Shown: positions 53,718 through 63,391, counted from the stretch's first letter. The stretch is 64,000 nucleotides of DNA from Polyangium sp. 15x6 (GCF_029960785.1 NZ_JASBQE010000064.1:1-64000), one strand, 5' to 3'. Notes: generated from the sequence alone by a model not told the origin. Translations and numbers: made by a program.

Positions 53718-55046
53718 ATGGCTGCCCCTCCCGAAGCACGCGCCGATCGCTCCCTCTCCGCCGATCTGCGCGCGCTCGTCGCCTCCCCGCGCGAGCTCTG
53801 GACCGTGTACGCGATGAAGCTCCTCGAATCCGTCGCGTATTTCGCCATCTGGTCGCTCCTCGTGATTTTCTTGTCGGACGATCACGGCTTCTCCGATACC
53901 GCTGCCGGCTCCGTCGCCGGCACCTGGCTCACGGTCATCAGCCTCGTCGTGTTCCTCGCGGGCTTCATCGCCGACGGGCTCGGGGTCCGCCGCGCGCTCC
54001 TGATCGCGGCCCTCTCCACGGCCATCGGCCGGGGCATGCTCGCGTTCGCGGGCGACAAGATGACCATTTATGCGGCGCTCGCCGCGTCCGTCTGGGGCAT
54101 TGCCTGCATGAAGCCCACGATGAACGCCGCCGTGCGCAGCTACACGACCCCCGCGACGGTCTCGTTCGCATTCTCGTTTTATTACGTGCTCATGAACGTC
54201 GGCTCGCTCGCCCAGGGGCCGCTCATCACCGAGTTTCGGAAGTGGTTCAAGAGCGGCGCCACGATCGCCGGCATCACGTTCTCGTCGAGCCAGCTGGTCT
54301 TCCTCGTCGGGTTCGTCGCCTCCTGCCTCAACGTCGTCCTCGCGCTCTCCATGCGCGAGGCGAAGCCGGCCGCCACCTCGGACAAACCCACGAAGAACCC
54401 GCTCTCGATCGCCCGCGACGTGCTGCGCGAGCCGGCCTTCTGGATCTTCCTCGGATTCGTCGCGCTCCTCACGTTCGTCCGCCTCGTCCTCCAGCACGCG
54501 CATCTGACCTGGCCGAAGTACGCGCTCCGCGAGTTCGGCCAGGATTTCCCGTTCGCTTATTACTGGTCGATCAACCCTGCGATGATCATCGTCCTCACGC
54601 CGCTGGCGACCGCGCTCACGCGTAAATACCCCCCTTACCCGGTGATCTCGATCGGCGCGACGATCACGGCGTTCTCGGTGCTCGCGATGGCCGTCTCGAC
54701 GACCGTCACGGCGAGCATCGTGTTCATCGTCCTGCTCTCGATCGGCGAGGCGCTCTGGTCGCCGCGGCTCTACGAATACACGGCGACGATCGCGCCGCCC
54801 GGGCGCGAGGCGAGCTACATGGGGCTCTCGGAGATCCCCCTGTTCCTGGCCAAACCCTTCGTGGGTTTCCTCAGCGGGTATCTGCTCTCCGTGTATTGCC
54901 CGCCGACCGGCCCGCGGGATTCGCGTCAGATGTGGCTCGTCATCGGGCTCATGACGATCGCGGCGCCGGTCTGCATGCTCGTCTTCCGCCGGAAAATCGA
55001 GCGCCACGCGCCCGACGAGGCCGCGCCGAAGCTCGAAGCCGCCTGA
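53718..55046 (+). CDS. MFS transporter, peptide/POT-like
   Basis: A 442-residue membrane protein with about 12 hydrophobic helices. LWTVYAMKLLESVAYFAIWSLLVIFLSDDHGFSD, GFIADGLGVRRALL and SFYYVLMNVGSLAQGPL resemble proton-coupled oligopeptide (POT/PTR) transporters, in which FYxxINxGS-like motifs are typical. The classic ExxER proton motif is not obvious, so the substrate is open. ATG at 53718 gives a natural start and fits the divergent promoter shared with the CHAT gene (130-bp gap). Confidence 0.75.
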   Translation: MAAPPEARADRSLSADLRALVASPRELWTVYAMKLLESVAYFAIWSLLVIFLSDDHGFSDTAAGSVAGTWLTVISLVVFLAGFIADGLGVRRALLIAALSTAIGRGMLAFAGDKMTIYAALAASVWGIACMKPTMNAAVRSYTTPATVSFAFSFYYVLMNVGSLAQGPLITEFRKWFKSGATIAGITFSSSQLVFLVGFVASCLNVVLALSMREAKPAATSDKPTKNPLSIARDVLREPAFWIFLGFVALLTFVRLVLQHAHLTWPKYALREFGQDFPFAYYWSINPAMIIVLTPLATALTRKYPPYPVISIGATITAFSVLAMAVSTTVTASIVFIVLLSIGEALWSPRLYEYTATIAPPGREASYMGLSEIPLFLAKPFVGFLSGYLLSVYCPPTGPRDSRQMWLVIGLMTIAAPVCMLVFRRKIERHAPDEAAPKLEAA

Positions 55047-55058
55047 GCCCGGACAAAC

Positions 55059-56516
55059 TCAGGGCTTCGTACCCCCGGCGCGGGGCGCCATCATCGCGCT
55101 GCGGACGCCGGCGCGCGGGGCCTCCGCTGCGAGCGTCATCTCCCGCCCAGCCCCCTTCACGCCGAGCGCCGCGAGAACCTCCGCGATATCGGGAAATTCT
55201 GCTCGATCGACGTACCGCTCGAACAGCGGCCGCACCACGGATTGACCGGTCTTCTCATCGACGAACTTCGCGAACTGCTCGGCGGACCACGCCTCTTCGG
55301 ATCGCGCGCAGCAACGCGCGAGCTCGCGCAGCGGCCCATCGAGGCCGCCCTCCACGCCTCGGCTCCTGAGCTCGACGTCCGCCATCAACGAAAGCGCCGC
55401 GCCGGCCCAGTACACGCGCTGGTAAGCGTGCGTCTCGTGCATGTCGATGCTCTCTTGCCGCAACGTTCGTCCCGTCCCGCGCCGACTCCCGCGCCGAAAG
55501 CCGTCCACGAGATCGTCCCAAGCGCTGCGTTCATCCATGAGACCCGCCCGCGCCCGCAGGATGTCCGTGTAATACGTCGCGAGCCCTTCGGACAGCCAGG
55601 CGTCGCTCGGAAGAAACCGCGGCGCCGACAGATGGAAAAGCTCGTGTACGCCGACCCAATCTTCACCGAGCGCCTCGGGCGTGACGGACGACCCCACCAT
55701 GATCATCACCGTCGGCCCGCCGCCGCGCAGCGCCATGCCGAATCCGACCTCCGATCCTGGATGCGGGAGGAGCATCGCCATCACCCGCGGAACGGGAAAC
55801 CCGTCGTGGAGCTGGGTCAGCGCGGACGCGCTCGTTTGCATCCATTTCGCCACGAGGGGCGCTCGCTCGCCGAACCCGCCGCCGAGCGCGACGATATCGA
55901 GCTCGGCCCCGCCCACACTCCGCGTCTCTCGCTCGAATTGGCCGAACGCCCCCGCGCTGCGCATCGTGAATGCCGACGTCGGGATCCGATACCCTCGTGG
56001 ATCATCGAGCCAGGGGAGCGCGGCGCGAACGCTCGGCGGTAGCTTGAAGCTCGCTGTGAAACGCGTCCCTTCGGGCCGTGGCTCGGGCGCGAGCAGCCAG
56101 ACGTCGGGCGCCGCGAGCACGTGGGCCTCGCCGCGCGTGATCCAGAAACCCTCCCCCGGCGGACCGAGATCGACGTCGTAGCCGATACAAACGCCCTCCG
56201 TCGCCGATGCAATGGGCACGACGTCCTCCTCGAAGGAAAGCGGCACATCGCCGTCGGCCCGCAGGATGCGCGGCCGGCGCACGCGCTCGAGGAGCTCGGG
56301 CACCGTCATACGCAGCCGCGCGAGCCGCAGATCGCGGGGACATACGGTGGCCGAAAGCGTGCGGAGCTCGGCATCGAGGACGAACGAATAATGCACCGCG
56401 GGCCCGTCCCCCGTCACGGCGTTCGCCTTCGCCGCGGGCGCGCCCCCGCAGCCGCCAGGGAGGAGCAGGCCCAGACAAACCGTCAGCCGGACGAACGGGC
56501 ACTCCCTTCGCGCCAT
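55059..56516 (-). CDS. M61-like metallopeptidase lipoprotein
   Basis: A 485-residue lipoprotein (LPGGCGG). A zinc-binding HELFH lies at about 291-295 in WVGVHELFHLSAP. The third ligand is likely Glu in LSEGLATYYTDILRARAG, the pattern of M61 glycyl aminopeptidase-like proteins. The N-terminal half is beta-rich and fits the family's substrate domain. It probably works in the periplasm or at the cell surface. The stop converges on the MFS gene with a 12-bp gap. Upstream lies the divergent Cys-tailed lipoprotein gene. Confidence 0.75.
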   Translation of the reverse strand: MARRECPFVRLTVCLGLLLPGGCGGAPAAKANAVTGDGPAVHYSFVLDAELRTLSATVCPRDLRLARLRMTVPELLERVRRPRILRADGDVPLSFEEDVVPIASATEGVCIGYDVDLGPPGEGFWITRGEAHVLAAPDVWLLAPEPRPEGTRFTASFKLPPSVRAALPWLDDPRGYRIPTSAFTMRSAGAFGQFERETRSVGGAELDIVALGGGFGERAPLVAKWMQTSASALTQLHDGFPVPRVMAMLLPHPGSEVGFGMALRGGGPTVMIMVGSSVTPEALGEDWVGVHELFHLSAPRFLPSDAWLSEGLATYYTDILRARAGLMDERSAWDDLVDGFRRGSRRGTGRTLRQESIDMHETHAYQRVYWAGAALSLMADVELRSRGVEGGLDGPLRELARCCARSEEAWSAEQFAKFVDEKTGQSVVRPLFERYVDRAEFPDIAEVLAALGVKGAGREMTLAAEAPRAGVRSAMMAPRAGGTKP

Positions 56517-56679
56517 GGCCCATGTCTACACCGTCCGGGCCTGCTTTCAAAGGGCCTCGCCCGGGGACCGTCCGGCCGCGGAAGTTCCGCTCGACGACTG
56601 TAATGGGCGGCGCCCCCCTGCGTCGGCAGGGTCGTACCCCTTCCGTCGATCCCACGGAGAACCACGAAGGAGCTTGGTC

Positions 56680-57114
56680 ATGAATGCGAAGCGTATCTAC
56701 GAGGCGCTGGCTGCCCTCGGGGCGGGCGCCCTGATCACCGGGTGCACCACGTCCCCCACGAAGACGGACGGGCTGGACGTGAAACCTGTGGCGGAAACAT
56801 CTGCCGCGCCCGCTCCGCCGGCAAACGAAATGCCCACGGCCGCGTCGCCCGCCGCAACCGTCCCAGCGCCCCCGAGCGCGGCGTTCCCGCCCTCCCTTGC
56901 CCCGGCGAAGGCCGCAGCCAAGCCCGCCGCGACCCCACGCGCGACGACGGCGGCTCCCGCTGAAACGCACGCCGCCGCGCCCCCTGCCCCGTCACCCGTG
57001 ACCGCGACGCCGTCCGAGCCCGCCGACAAACCCGCGCCGGCCCCCACGGCGACCTCGACGGCCGCGCAGAAGCACGGCGCGCAGATGAGCTGCGGGGAAG
57101 GTTCTTGCGGGTGA
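56680..57114 (+). CDS. Small Ala/Pro-rich lipoprotein ending in SCGEGSCG
   Basis: A 144-residue lipoprotein (LITGC, Cys22). Nearly all of the mature chain is an Ala/Pro/Thr linker, and the only other Cys residues are in the final motif MSCGEGSCG. The ending resembles the EGxCG repeats of HvfA/BufA-type copper-linked precursor peptides, but only one unit is present, and no DUF692 or HvfC-like partner is in the window. The next genes encode a copper chaperone and CopA, so a metal-binding role for the Cys tail is a reasonable inference. AAGGAG lies 7 nt before ATG 56680. Confidence 0.6.
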   Translation: MNAKRIYEALAALGAGALITGCTTSPTKTDGLDVKPVAETSAAPAPPANEMPTAASPAATVPAPPSAAFPPSLAPAKAAAKPAATPRATTAAPAETHAAAPPAPSPVTATPSEPADKPAPAPTATSTAAQKHGAQMSCGEGSCG

Positions 57115-57170
57115 AACCCGAGGCGCCGGAGCTCGCGGAATCTCCGGGAGCTCCGGCACTCGCCCCCATT

Positions 57171-57389
57171 TCAGGCGGCGCGCGGGCGCGACTCGTAGCC
57201 GGCATCGCGCAGCGCCTCGACGAGGACGTTCGTCGGCGCGCTCGACGGATCATGCTTCACGAGGACGGTGCCCTCGCGGAGCTTCACGTCGACCTTCTCG
57301 ACGCCGGCGATCCCGCGCAGCGCGCCGTCGATGTGGCGAATGCAGGACGGGCAGCTCATCCCGTCGACATGGAGCAACGTTTCCTTCAT
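57171..57389 (-). CDS. Heavy-metal-associated (CopZ-like) copper chaperone
   Basis: A 72-residue HMA-domain protein. It has the metal site MSCPSC (Cys13, Cys16) after a VDG turn, [19 protein letters not shown] in the middle and [10 protein letters not shown] at the end. Such proteins bind Cu(I) and pass it to CopA. GGAAGGA lies 5 nt before ATG 57389. The gene is divergent from copA. The 138-bp gap contains a 9-9-9 inverted repeat that could serve both promoters. Confidence 0.88.
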   Translation of the reverse strand: MKETLLHVDGMSCPSCIRHIDGALRGIAGVEKVDVKLREGTVLVKHDPSSAPTNVLVEALRDAGYESRPRAA

Positions 57390-57458
57390 GGCGTCCTTCC
57401 TTTTTCCGGGGAGCGGCCCGTTCGCCGCTCGCACCCTGAAGACGCAGCCACCGCGCTT

Positions 57459-57485
57459 CATTACACCCCGCCGGGCGGTGTAATG
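57459..57485. promoter_or_regulatory. Palindromic operator candidate between copZ-like and copA genes
   Basis: CATTACACC (57459-57467) and GGTGTAATG (57477-57485) form a perfect 9-bp inverted repeat with a 9-bp centre, 43 bp before the copA ATG and 70 bp before the divergent chaperone ATG. AT-rich ends in this GC-rich DNA support a protein-binding site. It does not match the CueR operator or the tighter TACANNTGTA box of CopY, so the regulator is unknown. Confidence 0.6.
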
Positions 57486-57527
57486 CGTCGGGCGACAGAG
57501 CGTCTGCGCGGTCGAAGCGAGGTTCCC

Positions 57528-59855
57528 ATGTCGACCGCATCCGCTCCCGCTCTCCTCCCCGAGAAAACAGCCGCCCCGGCGGCTCGCCGCATCGATCTGC
57601 CCGTCGAGGGCATGACCTGCGCCGCCTGCGTGCGGCGCATCGAGCGCGCCTTGCTCGCGACCGACGGCGTCCGCGAGGCCAAGGTCAACCTCGTCACGCG
57701 CACCGCGACGATCACGTACGACCCCGCGACCTCCGGAACCGAGCCGCTCGTCACGGCCATCGAACGCGCGGGCTACAGCGTTCCGCAACAACCGGCCGCG
57801 CCGGACCTCTCCGCCGCCGCGCCCGCCGAACGAACCCACGCGGCCGACGCGAGCCTCGACCACGAGCGCCGCGTCCTCCGACGCGACTTCGCCTTCGCGC
57901 TCGGGCTCTCCGTACCGCTGCTCGTCCTCGGCATGTCGCACGGTCGGATCCCCGGCGCGGATGGCACGCTCGGCCGCCTCGTGCAGCTCGCCCTCGCGAC
58001 GGCCGTGATCCTCGGCCCCGGCCGCCGATTCTTTCGCCTCGCGTGGATCGCGCTCCGGCACCGGGCCGCCGACATGAACACCCTCGTGAGCCTCGGGACC
58101 GGCGCCGCGTGGGTCTACTCCGCGATCGCCGTCCTCGCGCCCGGCCTCTTCCCGCACGCCGCGCATGGCCTGCGTCCGCACGTCTATTTCGAGGCCGTCG
58201 GGGCCATCGTGAGCTTCGTCCTGCTCGGCAAGCTCCTCGAGACCCGCGCGCGAAAGCGCCTCACCGACGCCGTGCGTGGGCTCGTCGCGCTCCAGCCGAA
58301 GACGGCGTGGCGGCTCCGCGGCGACCTCGGCGACATCGAGGAGGAGATCCCTCTCTCGCAGCTCGCGCCGGGCGACATCGTGCGGGTTCGTCCCGGCGAA
58401 CGCCTCCCGAGCGACGGGGACGTGATCGCGGGCGCCTCGGCGGTCGACGAATCGATGCTCACCGGCGAGAGCCTTCCCGTCGACAAAACCGCGGGCGCTC
58501 CGGTCTTCGGCGGCACGCTGAACCAGAGCGGACAGCTCACCGTGCGCATCACGAAGACCGGCGCGGAGACGGCGCTCGCGCAGATCGCCTCGGCCGTCGA
58601 GCAAGCGCAAGGCTCGAAGGCGCCCATTGCGCGCCTCGCGGACACGGTGAGCGGGGTGTTCGTCCCGGTGGTGCTCGGAATCGCGACCATCGCGTTCGTC
58701 GCGTGGCTCGTCGCCGATCCCACCACGACGGGCCTCGCCGCCGCGGTCGAGCGGTTCGTCGCCGTGCTCGTCATCGCTTGCCCTTGCGCGCTCGGCCTCG
58801 CCACGCCGGCCGCCGTCGCCGTGGGCACGGGTCGCGGCGCCGAACTCGGCGTGCTCGTGAAGGGCGGCACCGCGCTCGAATCCGCGAGCCGCGTGGACAC
58901 GGTCCTCGTCGACAAAACGGGCACGGTCACGGCCGGCCGCCCGACGCTCTCGGCCGTGAAAACCATGCCGAGCTTCCGCGAGGAAGACCTCCTCCACCTC
59001 GTGGGATCCGCGGAGCTCGGGAGTGAACATCCGGTGGCGAAAGCGCTCGTCGAAGGAGCGCGAGCGCGTGGATTCTCCCTCGTTTCGCCCGATGAATTCC
59101 GCGCAGACGCAGGGCGCGGCGTGCTCGCGCGTGTCACGGGACGCGAGGTTCGAATCGGCACCACGCGTTACCTCGCCGAGCACGGCATCGATGCTTTGCC
59201 GCTCGAAGACGCTGCGGAAGCGCTCGCAGAGGCCGGAAACACGCCCTCGTTCGTCGCCATCGACGGACGGCTCGCCGGCCTCGTCGCGGTCGCCGATCTG
59301 CCGACGGCGGAGGCCAAAGAAGCCGTCGCCGCCCTGCACGCGCTCGGCGTGCGTGTCGCCATGGCGACCGGCGATCGCGAGGCCACCGCGCGCGCCGTGG
59401 CGCGATCCCTCGGGATCGACGAGGTCCACGCGGGCGTCCGCCCCGAAGACAAGGCGCGAATCGTCGCCGAAGAGCGCGCGAAGGGGCGCATCGTCGCGAT
59501 GGTCGGCGACGGCATCAACGACGCTCCCGCGCTCGCCTCCGCCCACGTCGGCATCGCGGTCGCGAGCGGCACCGACATCGCGGTCGCCGCGGCCGACATC
59601 GCGCTCCTCCGCGGCGGAATCGCCTCGCTCCCCACGGCGCTCGGCCTCGCGCGCGCCACGCTGCGCACGATCCGCCGAAACCTCTTCTGGGCATTCGTCT
59701 ACAACGTGATCGGCATCCCGATCGCCGCGGGCGCGCTCTACCCGCTCACCGGCTGGCTCCTCTCGCCGGTCCTCGCGAGCGCGGCCATGAGCTTGTCGAG
59801 CGTGTCCGTCCTCCTCAGCTCGCTCCGGCTTCGTTCCTACGGAATGAAACGATGA
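57528..59855 (+). CDS. copA: Cu(I)-exporting P1B-type ATPase
   Basis: A 775-residue P-type ATPase. One N-terminal HMA domain has MTCAAC (Cys31, Cys34). Eight membrane segments follow, with the ion-binding CPC at about 418-420, TGES in the actuator domain, DKTGT at about 462 (phosphorylated Asp), the HP dipeptide near 501 and GDGIND near 660. [15 protein letters not shown] and [13 protein letters not shown] in the last helices carry the Asn/Tyr and Met/Ser residues of Cu(I) pumps. It exports copper from the cytoplasm. The stop overlaps the start of the sigma factor gene (ATGA), so the two are coupled. Confidence 0.95.
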   Translation: MSTASAPALLPEKTAAPAARRIDLPVEGMTCAACVRRIERALLATDGVREAKVNLVTRTATITYDPATSGTEPLVTAIERAGYSVPQQPAAPDLSAAAPAERTHAADASLDHERRVLRRDFAFALGLSVPLLVLGMSHGRIPGADGTLGRLVQLALATAVILGPGRRFFRLAWIALRHRAADMNTLVSLGTGAAWVYSAIAVLAPGLFPHAAHGLRPHVYFEAVGAIVSFVLLGKLLETRARKRLTDAVRGLVALQPKTAWRLRGDLGDIEEEIPLSQLAPGDIVRVRPGERLPSDGDVIAGASAVDESMLTGESLPVDKTAGAPVFGGTLNQSGQLTVRITKTGAETALAQIASAVEQAQGSKAPIARLADTVSGVFVPVVLGIATIAFVAWLVADPTTTGLAAAVERFVAVLVIACPCALGLATPAAVAVGTGRGAELGVLVKGGTALESASRVDTVLVDKTGTVTAGRPTLSAVKTMPSFREEDLLHLVGSAELGSEHPVAKALVEGARARGFSLVSPDEFRADAGRGVLARVTGREVRIGTTRYLAEHGIDALPLEDAAEALAEAGNTPSFVAIDGRLAGLVAVADLPTAEAKEAVAALHALGVRVAMATGDREATARAVARSLGIDEVHAGVRPEDKARIVAEERAKGRIVAMVGDGINDAPALASAHVGIAVASGTDIAVAAADIALLRGGIASLPTALGLARATLRTIRRNLFWAFVYNVIGIPIAAGALYPLTGWLLSPVLASAAMSLSSVSVLLSSLRLRSYGMKR

Positions 59856-60517
59856 GCACGCGCGCCGTGTTGACAGGAGCGCCTCCGGAGGCGACAAACG
59901 AGCTCATGACGGATCCTGGACCGACCACGGAGACGACCGCCACCTTGCCCGTGGAGGGCGCGGTCGCGCGCGTCCTCGTCGAGAACCACCAGGCGTTTCT
60001 GGCGTTCCTCGAGCGCCGCCTCGGCGACCGCGCCCTCGCCGAGGACATCCTGCAAGAGGCCTTCGCGCGCGGACTCCAGCGCCTCGACACGCTCCAGAAG
60101 GACGAATCCGCGATCGCCTGGTTCTATCGCCTCCTGCGCAACGCCGTCGTCGACCATCGCCGCCGCCAGGGCTCCGCGCGGCGCGCGCTCGACGCCTTCG
60201 CCTCCGAGGTCGAAGATCACGCCGAGCCGAACCAGGAGGTCCGCGGCGCGATCTGCCAATGCGTCACGCGCCTCGCGAAGACGCTCAAACCCGAATACCG
60301 CGACGCGCTCGAGCGCATCGAGGTGGAAGGCATCGCGGTGAAGGATTTCGCCGAGGAGCAGGGGATCACGCCCTCGAACGCCGCCGTGCGCGTGTTCCGC
60401 GCGCGCGAGGCGTTACGGAAGCAGGTCGCCCTCTCGTGCGGGACCTGCGCCGAGCACGGCTGCATCGATTGCACGTGCGACAGCGGGGCGCACGGCGGCT
60501 GCGCCCCGAAGGTTTGA
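59852..60517 (+). CDS. CorE-like ECF sigma factor with Cys-rich metal-sensing tail
   Basis: A 221-residue ECF sigma factor. Region 2 contains [20 protein letters not shown] and [16 protein letters not shown]. Region 4 contains [16 protein letters not shown] and [23 protein letters not shown]. After region 4 a Cys-rich tail holds Cys196, 199, 204, 207, 209 and 217 ([14 protein letters not shown]), with two more Cys at 135 and 137 between the regions. Tails with CxxCxC are the mark of CorE factors of Myxococcus xanthus, which are switched on by Cu(II) or related metals without an anti-sigma factor. No anti-sigma gene is nearby here. The ATG overlaps the copA stop. ATG at 59906 is a less likely start. 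Confidence 0.85.
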   Translation: MSTRAVLTGAPPEATNELMTDPGPTTETTATLPVEGAVARVLVENHQAFLAFLERRLGDRALAEDILQEAFARGLQRLDTLQKDESAIAWFYRLLRNAVVDHRRRQGSARRALDAFASEVEDHAEPNQEVRGAICQCVTRLAKTLKPEYRDALERIEVEGIAVKDFAEEQGITPSNAAVRVFRAREALRKQVALSCGTCAEHGCIDCTCDSGAHGGCAPKV

Positions 60518-60528
60518 TCCCAAAACGA

Positions 60529-61743
60529 TCACGAAGTCGAAGGCCGCGCCCGCGCCATCGAGACGATCACGACGCCCGAGATCACGATGATCGCCGCGAG
60601 CCACGTCGTCGCCGAGGCCGCCTCGCCACCGAGCCAGATCCCGAGCGCGATCGCGACGAGCGGGTTCACGTACGCATAACTCGTCGCAATGGCCGGCCGC
60701 GTGTTCCGGATGAGATAACCGTACGCGGAGAACCCCACGATCGAGCCGAACACCGTCAGGTACGCGAGCGCCGCGAGCGAGCGGGCCGAGGGCGCGACCG
60801 GCAGCGGCTCGCCGAGCAGCGGCGCGAGCGAGAGCATGATGAGCCCGCCCGCGATCATCTGCGCGGCCGAGGCCATGAGCCCCTTCGGCAGGTCCAGAGA
60901 CCGGCTGAGCAGCGACCCGAGCGCCCAGGCGAACGGCGACAGCATCATGAGCACAATCCCGCCCCCGGATCCGCTCATCGCGCCGCCGAGGTGCAAGAGC
61001 GCGGCGCCCGTGAAGCCGACCAGGAGCCCCGTCCATTCTCCGGCCGAAGGCGCGGCCGACGTCCCTTCGCGGCCCGCGCGCCGCTGCACGAACGCCGCGG
61101 CGCTCCCGAGCACGGCCATCCAGAGCGGCATCGTCGTCACCACGACCGCGGCCACGCCCGAGCTCACCCACCCTCGCTGCTGCCCGATCCCCAGAAACCC
61201 ATTGCCACACGCGAGCAGGAGCGAGCCCACGAGCGCGGCCCCGGCCCATTGCTTCCGCGAAGGCGCCGCCTCACCGCGCAGCCTGAGCACCCCGTACAAA
61301 ATGCCGCCCGCGAGCAGGAACCGCGTCCCGCCCATGAAAAACGGCGGCAGCGTCTCCAGCGCGATGTGCATCCCGAGGTACGTCGAGCCCCAGATGACGT
61401 ACAACGAGAACAGCGAGACCAGCACGAGCCACTGCTGCTTCAGCGCGGCGAGGAGCCGCCGGAGCTTCCCTGAAAAACCTTCTCTCGACACCGTGATGTG
61501 CGCCCGCGATAGGGCCTCGACCACGACGAGCCCCTGATCGGCGCCACGGTAGCAGCCGCCCGCCGAGAGCACCACGTCGTCCGGATCACCCTCGCGGGTC
61601 AGCCACACCGAACCGCTCGTACACGCGAGGGCGAACGGCCCCCGGAGCCGCTGCGCCCACAGCGCCCCCTTGGCGAGATCGAACTCGACCCGACGCGGCG
61701 CGAAGGACGCCACGCCCGCGCGGAACCTTGGCACGGTCGTCAT
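60529..61743 (-). CDS. EamA-family exporter with N-terminal DUF2917 domain
   Basis: A 404-residue fusion. The first 90 residues match DUF2917 (GALWAQRLRGPFALACTSGSVWLTREGDPDDVVLSAGG), a small beta domain usually found as a separate protein. The rest is a ten-helix drug/metabolite transporter (EamA pair) with LYVIWGSTYLGMHIALETLPPFF and GSIVGFSAYGYLIRNTRPAIATSYAYVNP, close to YedA/RhaT-like exporters. ATG at 61743 or 61746 is the start. It is divergent from the MocR regulator, and repeated CTGTACCGGT boxes lie between them, so the regulator probably controls it. Confidence 0.8.
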   Translation of the reverse strand: MTTVPRFRAGVASFAPRRVEFDLAKGALWAQRLRGPFALACTSGSVWLTREGDPDDVVLSAGGCYRGADQGLVVVEALSRAHITVSREGFSGKLRRLLAALKQQWLVLVSLFSLYVIWGSTYLGMHIALETLPPFFMGGTRFLLAGGILYGVLRLRGEAAPSRKQWAGAALVGSLLLACGNGFLGIGQQRGWVSSGVAAVVVTTMPLWMAVLGSAAAFVQRRAGREGTSAAPSAGEWTGLLVGFTGAALLHLGGAMSGSGGGIVLMMLSPFAWALGSLLSRSLDLPKGLMASAAQMIAGGLIMLSLAPLLGEPLPVAPSARSLAALAYLTVFGSIVGFSAYGYLIRNTRPAIATSYAYVNPLVAIALGIWLGGEAASATTWLAAIIVISGVVIVSMARARPSTS

Positions 61744-61802
61744 CATACCCGGAGCTTGACCCCGACCCCGCATCCAGCACAGATGCAGTTGCTCGGCATG
61801 TG

Positions 61803-61867
61803 CGACCGGTACAGTTGGCCTCGGACCGTACTGTACCGGTCGCCCTCTGCGGCAACTGTACCGGTGC
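61803..61867. promoter_or_regulatory. Three operator boxes for the MocR regulator
   Basis: The 10-mer CTGTACCGGT occurs at 61831-61840 and 61856-61865 on the plus strand, 25 bp apart, and in reverse as ACCGGTACAG at 61805-61814. The first two form an inverted pair with 12-bp arms (CGACCGGTACAG and CTGTACCGGTCG). Combined inverted and direct repeats are typical of operators bound by MocR-type dimers. The boxes occupy the divergent promoter region of the exporter and regulator genes. Confidence 0.8.
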
Positions 61868-61900
61868 GCGGGAAGCCTCCGCGCGGTATCCTTCGTCCCC

Positions 61901-63346
61901 GTGCAGCAAGAAACCGTCGCCGGGGAGCAGGGGCTGCTTTACGAGCGCGTCGCCGCGCACATCGAGGAGCTGATCGAGCGGGGCACGCTCCGTGCCGGCG
62001 ATCGGATCCCCTCGGTGCGAAGGCTCGCGCGCCAGCAGGGCGTCAGCATCGCGACGGTGCTGCAGGCGTACCTCGAGCTCGAGAATCGCGGGACCATCGA
62101 GGCGCGGCCGCAGTCGGGGCATTACGTGCGAGCCCGCCGCGCCCCGCTCCCGCCCGAGCCGCGCGCCGCTCGGGCGTGCACGACCACGAGCCGCCCGAGC
62201 ATCGAAAGCATGGTCGCGAAGCTCTATGGCGCCGGGCGCGATCCCAGCATCGTGCCCCTCGGCGCCGGCTTCCTCGATCCCGAGCTCTTGCCGACCGAGC
62301 GGCTCAACCGCGCCTCGAGCCTCATCGCCCGGGGCGCGGGCGGCGCGGGCGTCGCGTACGACCTGCCGCCGGGCCTCCTCGCGCTCCGCCGGCAGATCGC
62401 GCGTCGATCCATCGAATGGGGCTGTGCTCTCTCGGCCGACGACATCGTCACGACCGTGGGCGCCGCCGAGGCGCTCCACCTCTGCCTGCGCGCCGTGACA
62501 CGGCCGGGCGACACGATCGCCGTCGAATCCCCCGCGTATTACGGGCTTTTGCGGCTCCTCGCGAGCCTCAACATGCGGGTCATCGAGATCCCCGCGCACC
62601 CGCGCACGGGCATGGACCTCGCCGCGCTCGCGGAGGCCATGGGGCGCCACCGCATTCGCGCGGTGATGGCGATCCCGAACTTCAACAACCCCCTCGGCTC
62701 CCTGATGCCGGACGAGGCCAAGGAAGAGCTCGTGGAGATGCTCGGGCGCCGCGAAATCCCGCTCATCGAGGACGACATCTACGGCGACCTCCATTTCGGC
62801 GACGAGCGGCCGCGGCCGGCCAAGGCCTTCGACAAACGCGGGCTCGTGATGCTGTGCTCGTCGTTCTCGAAGACCGTGGCGCCGGGGTATCGCGTCGGCT
62901 GGGCCGCGCCCGGCATCTTCCGCGAGGAGGTCGAGCAGCTCAAGTTCGTCCAGAGCGTGGCCACGGCGACCCTGCCGCAGATGGCCGTGGCGGATTTCCT
63001 CGACAATGGCGGCTACGACCATCACCTCCGCGCGCTCCGGCGCAAGCTCGCGGCGCAGGTCGAGCGGGTGAGCGAGGCCGTGGCCGAATACTTCCCGCCC
63101 GGGACGCGCATTTCACGACCCGCGGGCGGTTTCTTGTTGTGGGTCGAGCTACCGCCGGGCACGAGCGCGCTCCTGCTCTCCGAACGAGCGCTCGCCCGGG
63201 GCATTTCCATCGCACCAGGTCCGCTCTTCTCGGCGAAGCAGCGCTTTTCGGGATACATCCGCTTGTCGTGCGGGCACCCGTGGTCGGAGCTCTTCGATCA
63301 CGCGATTCGCACGCTCGGCAAGCTCTGCGCGGAATGCGCGGGGTAG
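61901..63346 (+). CDS. MocR-family GntR/aminotransferase-like regulator
   Basis: A 481-residue protein. The N-terminal GntR winged helix (about 12-78) has LYERVAAHIEELIERGTLRAGDRIPSVRRLARQQGVS. A type I aminotransferase-like domain follows, with PNFNNPLGSLMPDE (Asn for PLP contact), LIEDDIYGDLHF and the PLP lysine in CSSFSKTVAPGYRVGW. Such regulators bind PLP and respond to amino acids or vitamin B6. The start is GTG at 61901; no strong ribosome-binding site is visible. It likely regulates itself and the divergent exporter gene through the boxes at 61803-61867. Confidence 0.88.
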   Translation: MQQETVAGEQGLLYERVAAHIEELIERGTLRAGDRIPSVRRLARQQGVSIATVLQAYLELENRGTIEARPQSGHYVRARRAPLPPEPRAARACTTTSRPSIESMVAKLYGAGRDPSIVPLGAGFLDPELLPTERLNRASSLIARGAGGAGVAYDLPPGLLALRRQIARRSIEWGCALSADDIVTTVGAAEALHLCLRAVTRPGDTIAVESPAYYGLLRLLASLNMRVIEIPAHPRTGMDLAALAEAMGRHRIRAVMAIPNFNNPLGSLMPDEAKEELVEMLGRREIPLIEDDIYGDLHFGDERPRPAKAFDKRGLVMLCSSFSKTVAPGYRVGWAAPGIFREEVEQLKFVQSVATATLPQMAVADFLDNGGYDHHLRALRRKLAAQVERVSEAVAEYFPPGTRISRPAGGFLLWVELPPGTSALLLSERALARGISIAPGPLFSAKQRFSGYIRLSCGHPWSELFDHAIRTLGKLCAECAG

Positions 63347-63391
63347 AGACGCCGGCGAACCGTCGACGGCCGTCGGCTCGGTGACGGCGGG

